Positions 52,543 to 62,305 of a stretch of 64,000 bases of DNA are shown here, one piece after another. The translations under genes and the position numbers were made by a program. How positions within the stretch are numbered: the stretch's first letter is position 1; each line of letters opens with the position of its first letter. A model generated the notes under the pieces. It ran no database searches, was not told the DNA's origin, and saw only the letters and a program-made list of their open reading frames with translations. Source of the DNA: Oceanobacillus piezotolerans (GTDB lineage Bacteria; Bacillota; Bacilli; Bacillales; Amphibacillaceae); the NCBI RefSeq assembly GCF_003665065.1, contig NZ_RCHR01000004.1:396310-460309 (forward strand), read 5' to 3'.

Positions 52543-53910
52543 ATGAAGTGGATAAGTATGAATAATATAAAAAACTTAAAAAAACGATTAACAGTAGCTC
52601 AAATCATTGTAATGTATTACCTGATAGCCGTGATGGTTTCAACCATTTTATTATTGTTACCTATAACTCAAAAGCCGAACGCAGAATTAACATTTATTGA
52701 TGCAGTATTCGTTTCGATTAGCGCCGTAACTGTAACTGGATTATCTCCAATTGATATAAGTCAACTGCTTAGTGTCCCTGGAACATTTATTTTTGCCGTC
52801 ATTCTTCAGTTCGGTGGAATTGGAATTATGGCTTTTGGAACGATGGTATGGCTTGTGTTAGGAAAGAAAATAGGAATCAGGGAAAGAATACTCATGACAA
52901 CAGAGCAGAACCGCATCAATGTTGCCGGAATTGTCCGGTTCATACGAATGATTTTCCTTTTCTTTGTAGCGATGGAACTAATAGGGGCTGTTGTCATAGG
53001 TACCTATTTCATGAAATTCTTTCCAACTTGGCAAGAGGCTTATTTACAGGGGTTCTTTGCCTCAGTAAGTGCCATGACAAACGCTGGTTTTGATATTACA
53101 GGGAAATCGCTAATCCCATTTGCAAAAGATTATTTCGTCCTGACCTTTAATATGGTGTTCTATATTATCGGTTCACTTGGATTCCCGGTTCTAATGGAAG
53201 TGCGAGAATGGCTTAGGCATAAGGAAAAGAGTCCATTCCGGTTTAGTTTGTTTACGAAAATCACAACGGTTACTTTTTTACTTCTGATTGTAATCGGCAC
53301 GATTGTCATTTTTGTTATGGAGTACAGTCAATTTTACGCAGACAAGACCTGGCATCAATCTTTTATGTATTCTTTATTCTATTCTATATCATCGAGAACT
53401 GGTGGGATGGCCATTACCGACATCAGCGAATTTTCGCTGCCTACTCATTTTTTTCTAAGCTTTCTTATGTTTATAGGAGCATCCCCTAGCAGTGCTGGTG
53501 GTGGGATCAGGACAACCACGTTTGCGATTATGCTGCTCGCCATATACTATTTTGCGAAGGGGGACAAAACAATAAAAGTATTCAAAAGGGAAATTGCTGA
53601 TGAAGATATCATCAAGTCATTCATCGTTTTTACGACAGCGATGTTGCTTTGCATTGTATCAGTTATCATTCTAGTATGTATGGAGCCAGCCTTTTCATTA
53701 ATGGAAATTTTATTCGAAGTTGCCTCTGCCTTTGGGACTGTGGGGCTCTCGCTCGGTATTACACCTGACCTGAGTACTGGCGGAAAAGTCGTAATCATGA
53801 TATTAATGTTTATAGGCAAAATCGGGATATTTACCTTCTTATTCTTTATAGGGGGCAAGACAGTCAAACATAAGCATCACTATCCAAAAGAGCGACTCAT
53901 TATTGGATAA
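52543..53910 (+). CDS. ktrB: KtrB/TrkH-type potassium transporter
   Basis: A 455-residue membrane protein with four M1-P-M2 units; selectivity-filter segments include SAVTVTGLSP, SAMTNAGFDI, SSRTGGMA and SAFGTVGLSLG. It carries K+ with Na+ coupling under KtrA control. It starts 213 nt after ktrA; an ATG at 52558 (MNNIKNLKKRL) is an alternative start, and neither has a strong ribosome binding site. It probably lies on the riboswitch-controlled transcript. Confidence 0.94.
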   Translation: MKWISMNNIKNLKKRLTVAQIIVMYYLIAVMVSTILLLLPITQKPNAELTFIDAVFVSISAVTVTGLSPIDISQLLSVPGTFIFAVILQFGGIGIMAFGTMVWLVLGKKIGIRERILMTTEQNRINVAGIVRFIRMIFLFFVAMELIGAVVIGTYFMKFFPTWQEAYLQGFFASVSAMTNAGFDITGKSLIPFAKDYFVLTFNMVFYIIGSLGFPVLMEVREWLRHKEKSPFRFSLFTKITTVTFLLLIVIGTIVIFVMEYSQFYADKTWHQSFMYSLFYSISSRTGGMAITDISEFSLPTHFFLSFLMFIGASPSSAGGGIRTTTFAIMLLAIYYFAKGDKTIKVFKREIADEDIIKSFIVFTTAMLLCIVSVIILVCMEPAFSLMEILFEVASAFGTVGLSLGITPDLSTGGKVVIMILMFIGKIGIFTFLFFIGGKTVKHKHHYPKERLIIG

Positions 53911-54024
53911 ACAATGTATGTTACTGTTAAAACAATTCTATGAACGGGTTTGATTATAAATCATTCTCATTATAGAAGGCTTAATACAACATTAAGTTCG
54001 TCAGAGGGCCAAGTTCACTAGAAG

Positions 54025-54097
54025 GATAGTATGGAATGATGATTTACTCTCAGAACGTCTGTAAACAAGCTGCCACTTATTATTATTCCATACTATC
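54025..54097. repeat. 13-bp inverted repeat GATAGTATGGAAT
   Basis: Perfect arms at 54025-54037 and 54085-54097 separated by 47 nt, in the gap after ktrB. Part of the arm (TTCCATACTAT) recurs at about 54670-54680. It could be a miniature element or a long stem; no target duplication is seen. Confidence 0.5.
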
Positions 54098-54167
54098 ATA
54101 ATGCTTCTTTGTGAATAAATCCCTTCAACACAAGAGAGTTCAATGGAACAACAAATAATCATAGCTC

Positions 54168-54204
54168 AGGCTGGATCCAATATAGGTCCAGTCTTTTTTA
54201 TTTT
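54168..54204 (+). terminator. Terminator, probably of ktrB
   Basis: AGGCTGGATCCAATATAGGTCCAGTC stem followed by TTTTTTATTTT. Confidence 0.7.
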
Positions 54205-54278
54205 CAATAGTTATTCATCCTATTTTTTACCAAGAAGTCATTGCTTATTATTAAGCTGTTCCATTCGATTCAAAGTGT

Positions 54279-54506
54279 ATGGAAGCAGTTGAAAACTATA
54301 TGTGGAGCTATGCTAAAGGTTCAGGAATGCTGGAGCTTTTAAAAAACATTTTAGAGATGTTTGAGATTAGTGCAGGCGATGGTTTAAGTGTACGAGACGT
54401 AGTCGGGGATGATATCGCCAAATTTGCCGACTCATTACTAGAAGTATTTCCAGAAAAAACATGGATGGATAAAATGAGAAGAAAATTAAGGGATTCTATT
54501 GAGTAA
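54279..54506 (+). pseudogene. N-terminally truncated DUF1048 gene
   Basis: A 75-residue frame with the DUF1048 C-terminal pattern: YMWSYAKGSGMLELLKNILE then LFE-like MFE, GLSVRDVVGDDIAKFADSLL. Full-length members are about 110-115 residues and carry an extra N-terminal helical region; no trace of it precedes the ATG, and no ribosome binding site is present. The usual partner, a PadR regulator, is absent. Confidence 0.6.
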
Positions 54507-54643
54507 AAGGGAGAGAACATGAATTCAACGGTCCTTAACATTAAAATGGTAAAAAATAGTTTTAAATTAGAAAAAAGTTTATAAACGTAAAAATTATCGT
54601 GAAAAATTCTATATATTCCTTATTAGGAGCATGGCAACTGCTA

Positions 54644-54673
54644 GGAAAGAGGGTACCTTTTAACCCTCTTTCC
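54644..54673. terminator. Perfect hairpin before the YitT-like gene
   Basis: GGAAAGAGGGT / ACCCTCTTTCC, 11 bp with an 8-nt loop, without a strong T-run. The rest of 54507-54831 has no gene. Confidence 0.45.
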
Positions 54674-54831
54674 ATACTATTTTCCGATTACTCAAAAATG
54701 TAAGGTGACATCATAGAAAAGGGCTATGATTTGAATTCTTTTAGAGAAAGCACCCACCAAATTTAAATTCTACCTTAGTCTTTTTATCATATGATTAATA
54801 TCAGAGACGATTTGGACAAGGTGGAATTTAC

Positions 54832-55413
54832 ATGTTAAAAAAAGCAATTGCCATCCTTCTTGGAAGTATATTGATTGCTACGGGAATTAATTTATTTGTG
54901 ATTCCAAATCATCTATTGGATGGCGGTATTATGGGAGTTGGTTTAATTGCAAAATACGCATTGGGAGTTAAACCTGGATTAACGATTATAATACTAAGCA
55001 CCCCTTTATATTTAATTGCCTTCTTTTATAATCGAAGCTTTTTTTATAACGGGGTTCACGGTCTTTTAGTATCCGCCCTTTTCATTGATTTCTTCCATCC
55101 GATCTCATACTGGAATCCTAGTGGTGGATTCCTTCTTACTGGAGCCATTATCGGTGGAGTTTTTATTGGAACTGGTGTAGGGATACTGTTACTAAACGAC
55201 ATTAGTACAGGGGGAACAGATCTCCTTGCATTAATATTATCGAATATAACTGCTATTAACGCAGGAATTTTTATTTTCCTTATAGACTGTATGGTCTTAC
55301 TATTTGGATGGTTTACGATACAAAAAGTTTCTTTTAGCTACTCGTTAATCATGGTCATTACAATTGGACTTACTACTACAGGAATCATTAGCAAATTTTC
55401 AAAGGCAAATTAA
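54832..55413 (+). CDS. YitT-family membrane protein lacking the C-terminal domain
   Basis: A 193-residue protein with five or six hydrophobic segments. It shows the YitT landmarks GINLFVIPNHLLDGGIMGVG, KPGLTIIILSTPLYL and STGGTDLLALIL. B. subtilis YitT relatives are about 280 residues with a C-terminal DUF2179 domain, which is missing here; the protein ends after the last helix. AAGGTGG lies 8-10 nt upstream. Transport function is presumed; the substrate is unknown. Confidence 0.85.
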   Translation: MLKKAIAILLGSILIATGINLFVIPNHLLDGGIMGVGLIAKYALGVKPGLTIIILSTPLYLIAFFYNRSFFYNGVHGLLVSALFIDFFHPISYWNPSGGFLLTGAIIGGVFIGTGVGILLLNDISTGGTDLLALILSNITAINAGIFIFLIDCMVLLFGWFTIQKVSFSYSLIMVITIGLTTTGIISKFSKAN

Positions 55414-55827
55414 AAAAGCAGTTTGTGGGAGTACCCTGAACTGCTATTCGACATATATATCTGATTGGGGTCCAACCTAAAGAATTCTGTCATCTAAATC
55501 AATCGCTAAATTATATAAATAAGTTACAGATAATTGCACAATAGTTACCGAATCACGGCGAGCTACATACTCTCATCTGTATTTACATTTTTAAAAAGAA
55601 TATTAATGGATTGATTTAATATGGTTACATGAAAACTCATGGTACACTGTTTACATACGAACTGGGAAAGGTTAAAACAGAATCTGTAATATCTATTACA
55701 ATTGTGTTTTAGATACCGCCAAGTAACGATTAATCTATTCATAACTAAAACCACCACTAAAATATAACCTTAATGAAAAAGACATCACTATGGAGAAGCC
55801 TTACCAACTCTATACATGCGATAAAAC
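55414..55827. other. Intergenic stretch with one weak hairpin
   Basis: AGCAGTT..AACTGCT near 55417-55445 may end the YitT-like transcript. Nothing coding was found beyond short unsupported frames. Confidence 0.45.
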
Positions 55828-56253
55828 TTATTTATTATAAAGTTCCTTATAAGCTATTACTTTCAATGCTGCTATTTCTTCTTCAGTAAAATTCCTTTCG
55901 GCTTCTTGTATGAGATCTTCCTTCGTCATTTGACCTTGCTGTACTTTGGATTGCATGTCTTGGAGTTTTGGTATTCCTATCTTATTAACTACTGCTCTAG
56001 TGGCTTCTTCTTTGGTGGTAAATGGTAACTTACTTTCATCAACTGACTTGGAGTCGTCATCTAAAAAAACCTTTAACTCAGGATCACTTTCAATCGTTTG
56101 CTTGATGTTTTCCATCTCTCCACTTTCTATCAATTCAGTTGATAATGCTTCCATCAGCTTGTCCGATGCCGCCTGTGTCCCAGTATAATAAATACCATAA
56201 CCAAGGACAGCTAAAGCCATTATTACGATAAGAATATACAATTTTAATCTCAT
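55828..56253 (-). CDS. Membrane-anchored hypothetical protein
   Basis: A 141-residue protein with an N-terminal anchor (LYILIVIMALAVLGYGIYYT) and a soluble helical remainder: acidic segment to ~80, then KEEATRAVVNKIGIPKLQDM, a Gln/Lys helix, and MTKEDLIQEAERNFTEEEIAALKVIAYKEL. No catalytic motif. The repeated short amphipathic helices suggest protein contacts. No operon partner; family not recognised. Confidence 0.78.
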   Translation of the reverse strand: MRLKLYILIVIMALAVLGYGIYYTGTQAASDKLMEALSTELIESGEMENIKQTIESDPELKVFLDDDSKSVDESKLPFTTKEEATRAVVNKIGIPKLQDMQSKVQQGQMTKEDLIQEAERNFTEEEIAALKVIAYKELYNK

Positions 56254-56803
56254 ACTTCATATTCCCCCACCTAAGAATTTATTAATAGTACGAGCGAGTT
56301 AGATATATTGGAAGACTTTTCCGCCAATTTGATATCTATTAATATAGTCTTTATTTAAGCAATCGTAAAGCCTACTTAATATTGGCGCTTGATAACGATG
56401 GATTCTAAGTGAAATTTTATATTATTATTATTATATTTTATCGTATTGCACAATTTTCTTAGTTAACTCTCCTGCGTATGAATTGCGCTTCGCTATTGCT
56501 ATTAACTCTCGTTGATATATTTATAGTTTAACAATAAAAAAGTAAAATGCGAAGTATGAGCTGTACAATATCTTACTTCACATTTTATCTTATTTTTCGC
56601 GGTTGTAATCTAATTATCGATTAAATTGGCAGAAGTACCAGTCTCTCAGGTCCTTAAAATAAATAGGATAAATAAATAGTACGAACGGAAACATAATAGA
56701 AATTACATACATACAAAAAAAGAAAAGGTATAGTTGAAAAATAAATCGTTTATGTCTAGTGAAAGATTTTTTCAACAAGAAATTGAAATTAAGGAGAGCC
56801 ATC
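56254..56803. other. Intergenic stretch with a terminator-like hairpin
   Basis: A stem formed by AAAATGCGAAGTA (56544-56556) and TACTTCACATTTT (56574-56586) lies centrally. A direct TTAACTCTC motif occurs twice (near 56464 and 56505). No supported gene. Confidence 0.4.
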
Positions 56804-58081
56804 GTGAAAAGAATCATTCAATTAAGTTCTACCTGGTTTCCAATTTGGTTAATTTCACTTCTTATGTTTATTATGATAAGTATTTATTTACCTGTATTTG
56901 GTGGTGGTATCCAAAATTTAACAAACGCTCCATTAATTGTTGCAAACGAAGACAAAGGACCTGCTGGAGATATTATTTTAGTAAATTTAATTGAAAAACA
57001 AAATGGAAGTTCATTTAAATGGAGTGTAGTTGATAATAAAGAAGAAGCATTGCATGATTTAATGAATAATAAAGCATATGGTGCACTCGTTATTCCCGAG
57101 GACTTTTCTAAGCATATTTCCGAGATTAACAATCTGCTTATTAATGGAAACGGAATAGGAGAAGCGGCAACCCTAGAAATATTATTGAATGAAGGGATCG
57201 GCCAATCGGCATCTATGATTGCGAGTAGAGCTCTAGAAACGATCGTCTATGCGGCATCCAGCGAACTTAGTAGTAACTTGAAAAAGGAACTTAATCAACA
57301 GGATAGATCCATACCTGCTGACCAGATAGCTTTAGCAGAAGTTCCTGTAAGAGCTACAACGAAAAATGTACTGGGAATTCCAGTTCATCTTTATAACGGA
57401 ATGACACCGTTCGTCCTGATTCTTATTGCTTCTATTTCAGGAATAATGGGCACAAATATGATACACGGATATCTCCTTCGTGGAAACGGCGCACTGAAAA
57501 AGGAGGGAGTTTCTTTAAGTGGGGCGGAAATGCTTAAAACAGAACTGCTTCTAATCATTATTTTAGCTTTTTCTGTAGCCGCTGTTTCACAGTTAGCGGT
57601 TTTTGGCTTTTTCGGAAGCTCACATGCCTCAAGTATTTGGGTTATTTTCTTATTCAGCTTTTTCTGTTCACTAACCATGTTATTTTTATTTAAATCACTT
57701 GCTTTGTTATTTGGGGGTTGGGGAATGTTGGTCATGTTCCCGGTAAATATTATGGGCATTTTTTCAAGTGGAGGAGCAGTTCCTTTATCAACACTTCCGG
57801 CCATTCACCACATCTTCAGCTTAATTTTACCGACGAGATATATGGTAGATGGGATGAGGGCATTGCTTTATTATGGCGGGAGAATGCAGGCAGGACTTGG
57901 AACAGCCTTATTGGCAATATCCTCGTATTTTGTGGTTGCATTGATGATTATTATTGCCTTTATTGCTAATGAGCATAGAAAAGGAAACGCCCCCAAGATG
58001 GAAAGGTCAGTTAACAAAAAGACTGACAAAGTTCAAATACAAGTAAGCAATAGGTTTGATTCAAAACTGCCAGAAGAATAA
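56804..58081 (+). CDS. ABC-2 type / YhgE-like membrane permease
   Basis: A 425-residue protein. One N-terminal helix (~15-35) is followed by an extracellular domain (~40-205, containing APLIVANEDKGPAGD and a GALVIPEDFSKHI segment), then five C-terminal helices. This is the architecture of YhgE/Pip and DUF3533-type ABC-2 permeases used in toxin or peptide export and phage-receptor functions. The GTG start follows AAGGAGAG by 6 nt; the longer frame from 56759 lacks a site. No ATPase gene is adjacent. Confidence 0.85.
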   Translation: MKRIIQLSSTWFPIWLISLLMFIMISIYLPVFGGGIQNLTNAPLIVANEDKGPAGDIILVNLIEKQNGSSFKWSVVDNKEEALHDLMNNKAYGALVIPEDFSKHISEINNLLINGNGIGEAATLEILLNEGIGQSASMIASRALETIVYAASSELSSNLKKELNQQDRSIPADQIALAEVPVRATTKNVLGIPVHLYNGMTPFVLILIASISGIMGTNMIHGYLLRGNGALKKEGVSLSGAEMLKTELLLIIILAFSVAAVSQLAVFGFFGSSHASSIWVIFLFSFFCSLTMLFLFKSLALLFGGWGMLVMFPVNIMGIFSSGGAVPLSTLPAIHHIFSLILPTRYMVDGMRALLYYGGRMQAGLGTALLAISSYFVVALMIIIAFIANEHRKGNAPKMERSVNKKTDKVQIQVSNRFDSKLPEE

Positions 58082-58443
58082 ATAAGGGATCATGTTGGGG
58101 CTTAGTGTTTCTTTTAAATGAGGAGAACTGTTCCTCACTTCTAGCAAACATTATATTGCCCTTTTTTTCATTCATTCAATAAGAATAGTTGTAACTTCAA
58201 AGATAGTTCTTTCTTAAGCAAAACAGCAAACCCAAGTTTTCCCCATCATTCCAGAGTTATTCTGACAATAAAAGCCCTTACTCCCAATAAATAACTTTAA
58301 TCCGCTAAAATGCCCTAGAATCGATGTAATAAAGCTTTGTGCTATTTTTAATCTTCCTTTAACATACTAACTATCTCCGAAAAGTTTAACGGAAATGAAA
58401 TACATAACAGGTTACATCTATAGAAGGGAGCTTTTCTAGAATC
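58082..58443. other. Intergenic stretch, no gene seen
   Basis: A weak AGGAACAGTTCTCC-type hairpin near 58118-58136 may end the permease transcript. AT-rich otherwise; the promoter of the binding-protein gene was not resolved. Confidence 0.35.
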
Positions 58444-59337
58444 ATGTCATTAAAGAAAACAATAACTCTCCTAAGCATCAGTATTGTTCTGGTGTTAGTA
58501 GGGTGCCAAGCAGAATCTGCCGGTGAGAATACAACCGAAGCAAACGCGGCAGCTGAAATTGAAGAAATCGTTGGGATTGAGCCGGGGTCCGGAACGATGA
58601 ATATAGCAGAAAAAGCAATTGAATCATACAACTTGGATGTTGAACTATTGCCAAGTACAGAACCAGCAATGATAACGGAATTACAGCAAGCGATTGAAGA
58701 TGAAGAACCTATTGTTGTTACCCTCTGGCAGCCGCACTGGATGTTCAGTGAATATGATTTGAAATTTTTAGAGGACCCAAAAGGGACATTAGGTGCATCT
58801 GAAAATATACATACCATGACTCGTCTCGGTTTAGAGGAGGAGCATCCATCCGCATATCAGTTTTTAGACAACTTCTACTGGGAAGTAGAAGACATGAATG
58901 AAGTGATGTCCAAATTTGGACAGGATGATTCGGTTGAACCAAAAGATGCAGCGAAAGAATGGATCGAAAACAATCGAGATAGAGTCGATGCTTGGATAGA
59001 AGGTATTGAACCGGTTGATAATAAGACCATCGAATTGGCATATACGAATTATGAAACAGAAATTGCTTCCACAAATGTCGTGGCGCTTGTGCTTGAAGAA
59101 TTGGGATATACCGTCGAATTAACACCTCTTGATATGGGAATCGCGTTTGAAAGTCTTTCTCAAGGAGAAGTGGATGGAATGTTAATCGCTTGGCTTCCTG
59201 TAGGTGCGGCATCTTACTATGAGGCATATAAAGATGAGATTGTTGATTTAGGCCCTAATTTAGAAGGAGCACAACAAGGTTTTGTTGTACCGGAATATAT
59301 GGATATTGACAGTATTGAGGAATTGCCATCCAAATAA
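58444..59337 (+). CDS. opuAC: Glycine betaine/quaternary amine binding lipoprotein (OpuAC-like)
   Basis: A 297-residue lipoprotein with lipobox VLVGC. The two OpuAC lobes are clear: IVGIEPGSGTMNIAEKAIE through VVTLWQPHWMFSEYDLKFL, and TIELAYTNYETEIASTNVVA through GMLIAWLPVGAASYYEAYKD. The Trp residues in LWQPHW and AWLP match the cation-pi cage that binds trimethylammonium groups. No opuA ATPase or permease is adjacent, so it must use a transporter encoded elsewhere or act as an orphan. The neighbouring sulfatase raises choline-O-sulfate as a possible ligand. A fragment of a second copy lies at 62781-62856. Confidence 0.9.
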   Translation: MSLKKTITLLSISIVLVLVGCQAESAGENTTEANAAAEIEEIVGIEPGSGTMNIAEKAIESYNLDVELLPSTEPAMITELQQAIEDEEPIVVTLWQPHWMFSEYDLKFLEDPKGTLGASENIHTMTRLGLEEEHPSAYQFLDNFYWEVEDMNEVMSKFGQDDSVEPKDAAKEWIENNRDRVDAWIEGIEPVDNKTIELAYTNYETEIASTNVVALVLEELGYTVELTPLDMGIAFESLSQGEVDGMLIAWLPVGAASYYEAYKDEIVDLGPNLEGAQQGFVVPEYMDIDSIEELPSK

Positions 59338-59350
59338 ATTTCTAAATAAA

Positions 59351-59397
59351 AAGAAGTAATCGCCCCTGTGACCAGGTTTTGCGATTACTTCTTTTTT
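59351..59397. terminator. Bidirectional terminator between opuAC-like and sulfatase genes
   Basis: AAGAAGTAATCGC pairs perfectly with GCGATTACTTCTT across a ~17-nt loop; T-runs occur on both strands (TTTTTT on plus, TTTTTATT on minus). Confidence 0.88.
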
Positions 59398-59503
59398 AGT
59401 GAACACTTAAACCTTGTCCAATTAAAAACCCACTACGTCTATAAATGTTAGTGAGTTTTTGTGAACAACTTTTATTCTTCTTAATGAAATATACCGTCTT
59501 CGT

Positions 59504-61123
59504 TCAATCATATTTAAACCTTTCTATATACGCTTCATACCCTTCCATCCACCTAATCTGCGGCCATTCTCCTGTTGGGTTGTTTCGATTATTTTCCTGT
59601 GGAGTCCCTGGAGTAGAGCGGCCATTTACAATGTATTTTGTCAATGAATGTTTGAGGCTTTCCACAAGCTCTGGGTGCTCATCAATGACATTGTTGGTTT
59701 CACTGATGTCTTCTTTCAAATTGTATAATTCGGTAGGCTGATACAATTGTCCTCCTGCTCCTTTACGGGAATCAGCTAGCCCTCCCCCATTATTAACCAG
59801 CTCGAGCTTCCAATCTCCACGTCGAATGGAAAATCCTCCATTGGCGGAAGTATGTACGACTTCATCTCGTACTGGCTCATTTTCCCCTTGCCATAAGGAA
59901 ACATTGGATATGGAATCCTCTGCAGTATCATCCGGTATTTCGGCATCAATGATTTCTGCAATACTGCGATATATATCAGCCAAACTAATCATATGGTTGG
60001 AAACGCTGCCTTTTTGGATCATTGCTGGATAGGAAATAATGGTTGGTTCCCTATGTCCGCCTTCCCAAATATCTCCTTTGAGTCCTTTAAATATATAACT
60101 TGGATTATGTCCATGTTCCTTCAACGCATCAAAATCACAGATACCTGAAGCACCGTTATCACTTGTAAAAATAAAAACTGTATCCTCAAAGAGATCTTTT
60201 TCTTTCAGCTTAGCCATTATTTCTCCAACATAATGATCGAGCTGAAGGACAAAGTCACCGTAAGGCCCAAGACCTGATTTCCCTTCGAAGTCTTCATTCG
60301 GCAGTAGCGGACCATGCACCAAATGAGTTGGATAATATAAGAAAAATGGCTTATCCTCCTCTGCGAACATATCAATCACTTCTAATGCTTTTTTCTGCAT
60401 GTTATCCGGAACTTCTGAATGAACAAAATTAGATGCAGCTACGCCATTTTGCCATGCCTGCTGTTCACTTGGTCCCGACCGATCAAGCCTGAATACCCCT
60501 GTTACTTCAGTCGGCTCCTCTACTACCCGGTCATTTTCAATATAGACATATGGTGGCTGATCAAGCGATGCAGGTGTTCCATAAAAATAATCAAATCCCA
60601 GCTGATTCGGCCCAAAGGTAATAGGTTTGGAATAGTCAATATCCAATCCTTCAAAGTCCATTCGGCCTTCAGAAATATCAAAAATGCCATCACGGCCCAT
60701 TCGCGTTTTTATATCAGGAAATTCATCTGGGTTTAATCCATATTTTTCATAATCAAAATCATCCTTCAACTGCCAGTTCAAACCTAAATGCCATTTTCCG
60801 ATAGCTGCTGTGTTGTATCCGTTTTCTTTTAGTAAATGGGCAATTGTCTTACGGTCATGTTCAATTAAGGCCAGAGAATCTCCTGGCACGACAAAGCTCT
60901 TCAAGCTGGAACGCCAATTATAACGCCCAGTTAACAATCCGTACCGAGACGGGGTACATAAGGCGGAAGTCGCATGGGTATCCGTAAATCGCATCCCCTC
61001 TTCTGCTAGTGTATCGATGTTTTTGGTTTGAATTTTTGACTCAGGGTTAAAACAAGAAACATCCCCATATCCTAAGTCATCTGCAAAAATAAGTACAATG
61101 TTTGGTTTTTTGTTTGCCAACAT
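59504..61123 (-). CDS. Arylsulfatase-type sulfatase
   Basis: A 539-residue alkaline-phosphatase-fold sulfatase. Metal ligands are in IFADDLGYGD (D15, D16) and FTSDNGASG; the active-site Cys56 lies in LCTPSRYGLLTGR, to be oxidised to formylglycine; GKWHLG follows. No signal peptide, so it acts in the cytoplasm on an imported sulfate ester. GGAGGTGG precedes the ATG by 4-5 nt. It is divergent from the formylglycine-generating enzyme that should activate it. It is longer and different in sequence from classical choline sulfatase BetC, so the substrate is open. Confidence 0.92.
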   Translation of the reverse strand: MLANKKPNIVLIFADDLGYGDVSCFNPESKIQTKNIDTLAEEGMRFTDTHATSALCTPSRYGLLTGRYNWRSSLKSFVVPGDSLALIEHDRKTIAHLLKENGYNTAAIGKWHLGLNWQLKDDFDYEKYGLNPDEFPDIKTRMGRDGIFDISEGRMDFEGLDIDYSKPITFGPNQLGFDYFYGTPASLDQPPYVYIENDRVVEEPTEVTGVFRLDRSGPSEQQAWQNGVAASNFVHSEVPDNMQKKALEVIDMFAEEDKPFFLYYPTHLVHGPLLPNEDFEGKSGLGPYGDFVLQLDHYVGEIMAKLKEKDLFEDTVFIFTSDNGASGICDFDALKEHGHNPSYIFKGLKGDIWEGGHREPTIISYPAMIQKGSVSNHMISLADIYRSIAEIIDAEIPDDTAEDSISNVSLWQGENEPVRDEVVHTSANGGFSIRRGDWKLELVNNGGGLADSRKGAGGQLYQPTELYNLKEDISETNNVIDEHPELVESLKHSLTKYIVNGRSTPGTPQENNRNNPTGEWPQIRWMEGYEAYIERFKYD

Positions 61124-61302
61124 AATCCACCTCCGTTAAATTACCTATTACCTACTATCTAGCTATACCCGAAATTTTACAGAACAAAGCATTTTGACTT
61201 ATATGCATTCAGCTTCTATTAAGAATATAAGTATCATTATTTTCTTTATGTTTACCGGAATGGTATGAAGGGTAAAGGTTGGGAGATTGGGAGTGACCGT
61301 AA

Positions 61303-62265
61303 ATGAAAAAAACATCATGCTGCAGTGTCAGTCGCCTGCAGACAAACAAGGCAAAAGAATCGGAGAGTATAAAAGTAAAACAATCAGCAAATAAGATAGA
61401 AAGAGATAAACTGATTTTTATCCCAGGCGGAACATTTAAAATGGGTACAGAAGATCAAGAGGGGTTTCCCGCAGATGCGGAAGGTCCTATTCGTGAGGTA
61501 AAAGTTGATCCATTCTACATCGATGCCTGTGCTGTAACCAATGCGGAATTCAAAGCGTTTATAGAGGACACTGGTTATGTGACAGACGCTGAGAAATTCG
61601 GCTGGACTTTTGTATTTCATTTACTTTTATCAGAAACAACGTTGCTGCATGCTAGTCATGCTGTAGCAAATACACCATGGTGGGTGGTTGTTGAAGGGGC
61701 AGCATGGGATCATCCAGAAGGCCCTGATTCGTCGATTGAGAATAGAATGGACCATCCAGTCGTTCATGTGTCCTGGAATGATGCGGTTGCGTATTGCAAC
61801 TGGGCAGGGAAACGATTGCCAACGGAGGCTGAATGGGAATATGCGGCACGAGGTGGATTGGAACAAAAGCGTTACCCTTGGGGAAATGAATTAATGCCAG
61901 AAGGAAAGCATGTCTGTAATATTTGGCAAGGAGATTTTCCAATGATGAATACGAAAGAGGATGGCTACCTTGCTACAGCCCCCGCGAAATCATTTCCTCC
62001 GAATGGCTTTGGACTATATCAAACAGCTGGAAATGTATGGGAATGGTGCAACGACTGGTTCACGGATCAACCTGGTCAAAAAGGCGGAAATGATAATCCG
62101 AATGGGCCGAAGCTCGGCGTAAGCAGGGTGACACGTGGAGGGTCGTATCTTTGTCATCATTCATACTGTAATCGTTACCGGGTGGCGGCAAGGTCATCCA
62201 ATACACCAGACAGTTCTACAGGAAATACTGGGTTTCGCTGTGTCGCAGATCCTCATATCTATTAG
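61303..62265 (+). CDS. Formylglycine-generating enzyme (sulfatase activator)
   Basis: A 320-residue SUMF1/FGE-family protein that oxidises the CxPxR cysteine of sulfatases. Diagnostic are FIPGGTFKMGTED, YIDACAVTNAEFKAFIEDTGY, HPVVHVSWNDAVAYCNWAGK, RLPTEAEWEYAARGG, GNVWEWCNDWF and the catalytic pair in YLCHHSYCNRYRVAARSSN (Cys284 and Cys289), with NTGFRC at the end. The CC near the N-terminus (KKTSCCSVSRLQ) is unusual. Adjacent and divergent to its presumed target at 59504-61123. Confidence 0.95.
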   Translation: MKKTSCCSVSRLQTNKAKESESIKVKQSANKIERDKLIFIPGGTFKMGTEDQEGFPADAEGPIREVKVDPFYIDACAVTNAEFKAFIEDTGYVTDAEKFGWTFVFHLLLSETTLLHASHAVANTPWWVVVEGAAWDHPEGPDSSIENRMDHPVVHVSWNDAVAYCNWAGKRLPTEAEWEYAARGGLEQKRYPWGNELMPEGKHVCNIWQGDFPMMNTKEDGYLATAPAKSFPPNGFGLYQTAGNVWEWCNDWFTDQPGQKGGNDNPNGPKLGVSRVTRGGSYLCHHSYCNRYRVAARSSNTPDSSTGNTGFRCVADPHIY

Positions 62266-62305
62266 AGGATACAGAATTTCTAATTATCTAGGTGGGTTGT
62301 AAGAG

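Noticed and set aside
55563..55757. 64-codon minus-strand frame
   Set aside because: No ribosome binding site, no recognisable protein features.
56614..56817. 67-codon minus-strand hydrophobic frame
   Set aside because: Phe/Leu/Ile-rich from AT-rich sequence, antisense to the start of the ABC-2 permease, no ribosome binding site.
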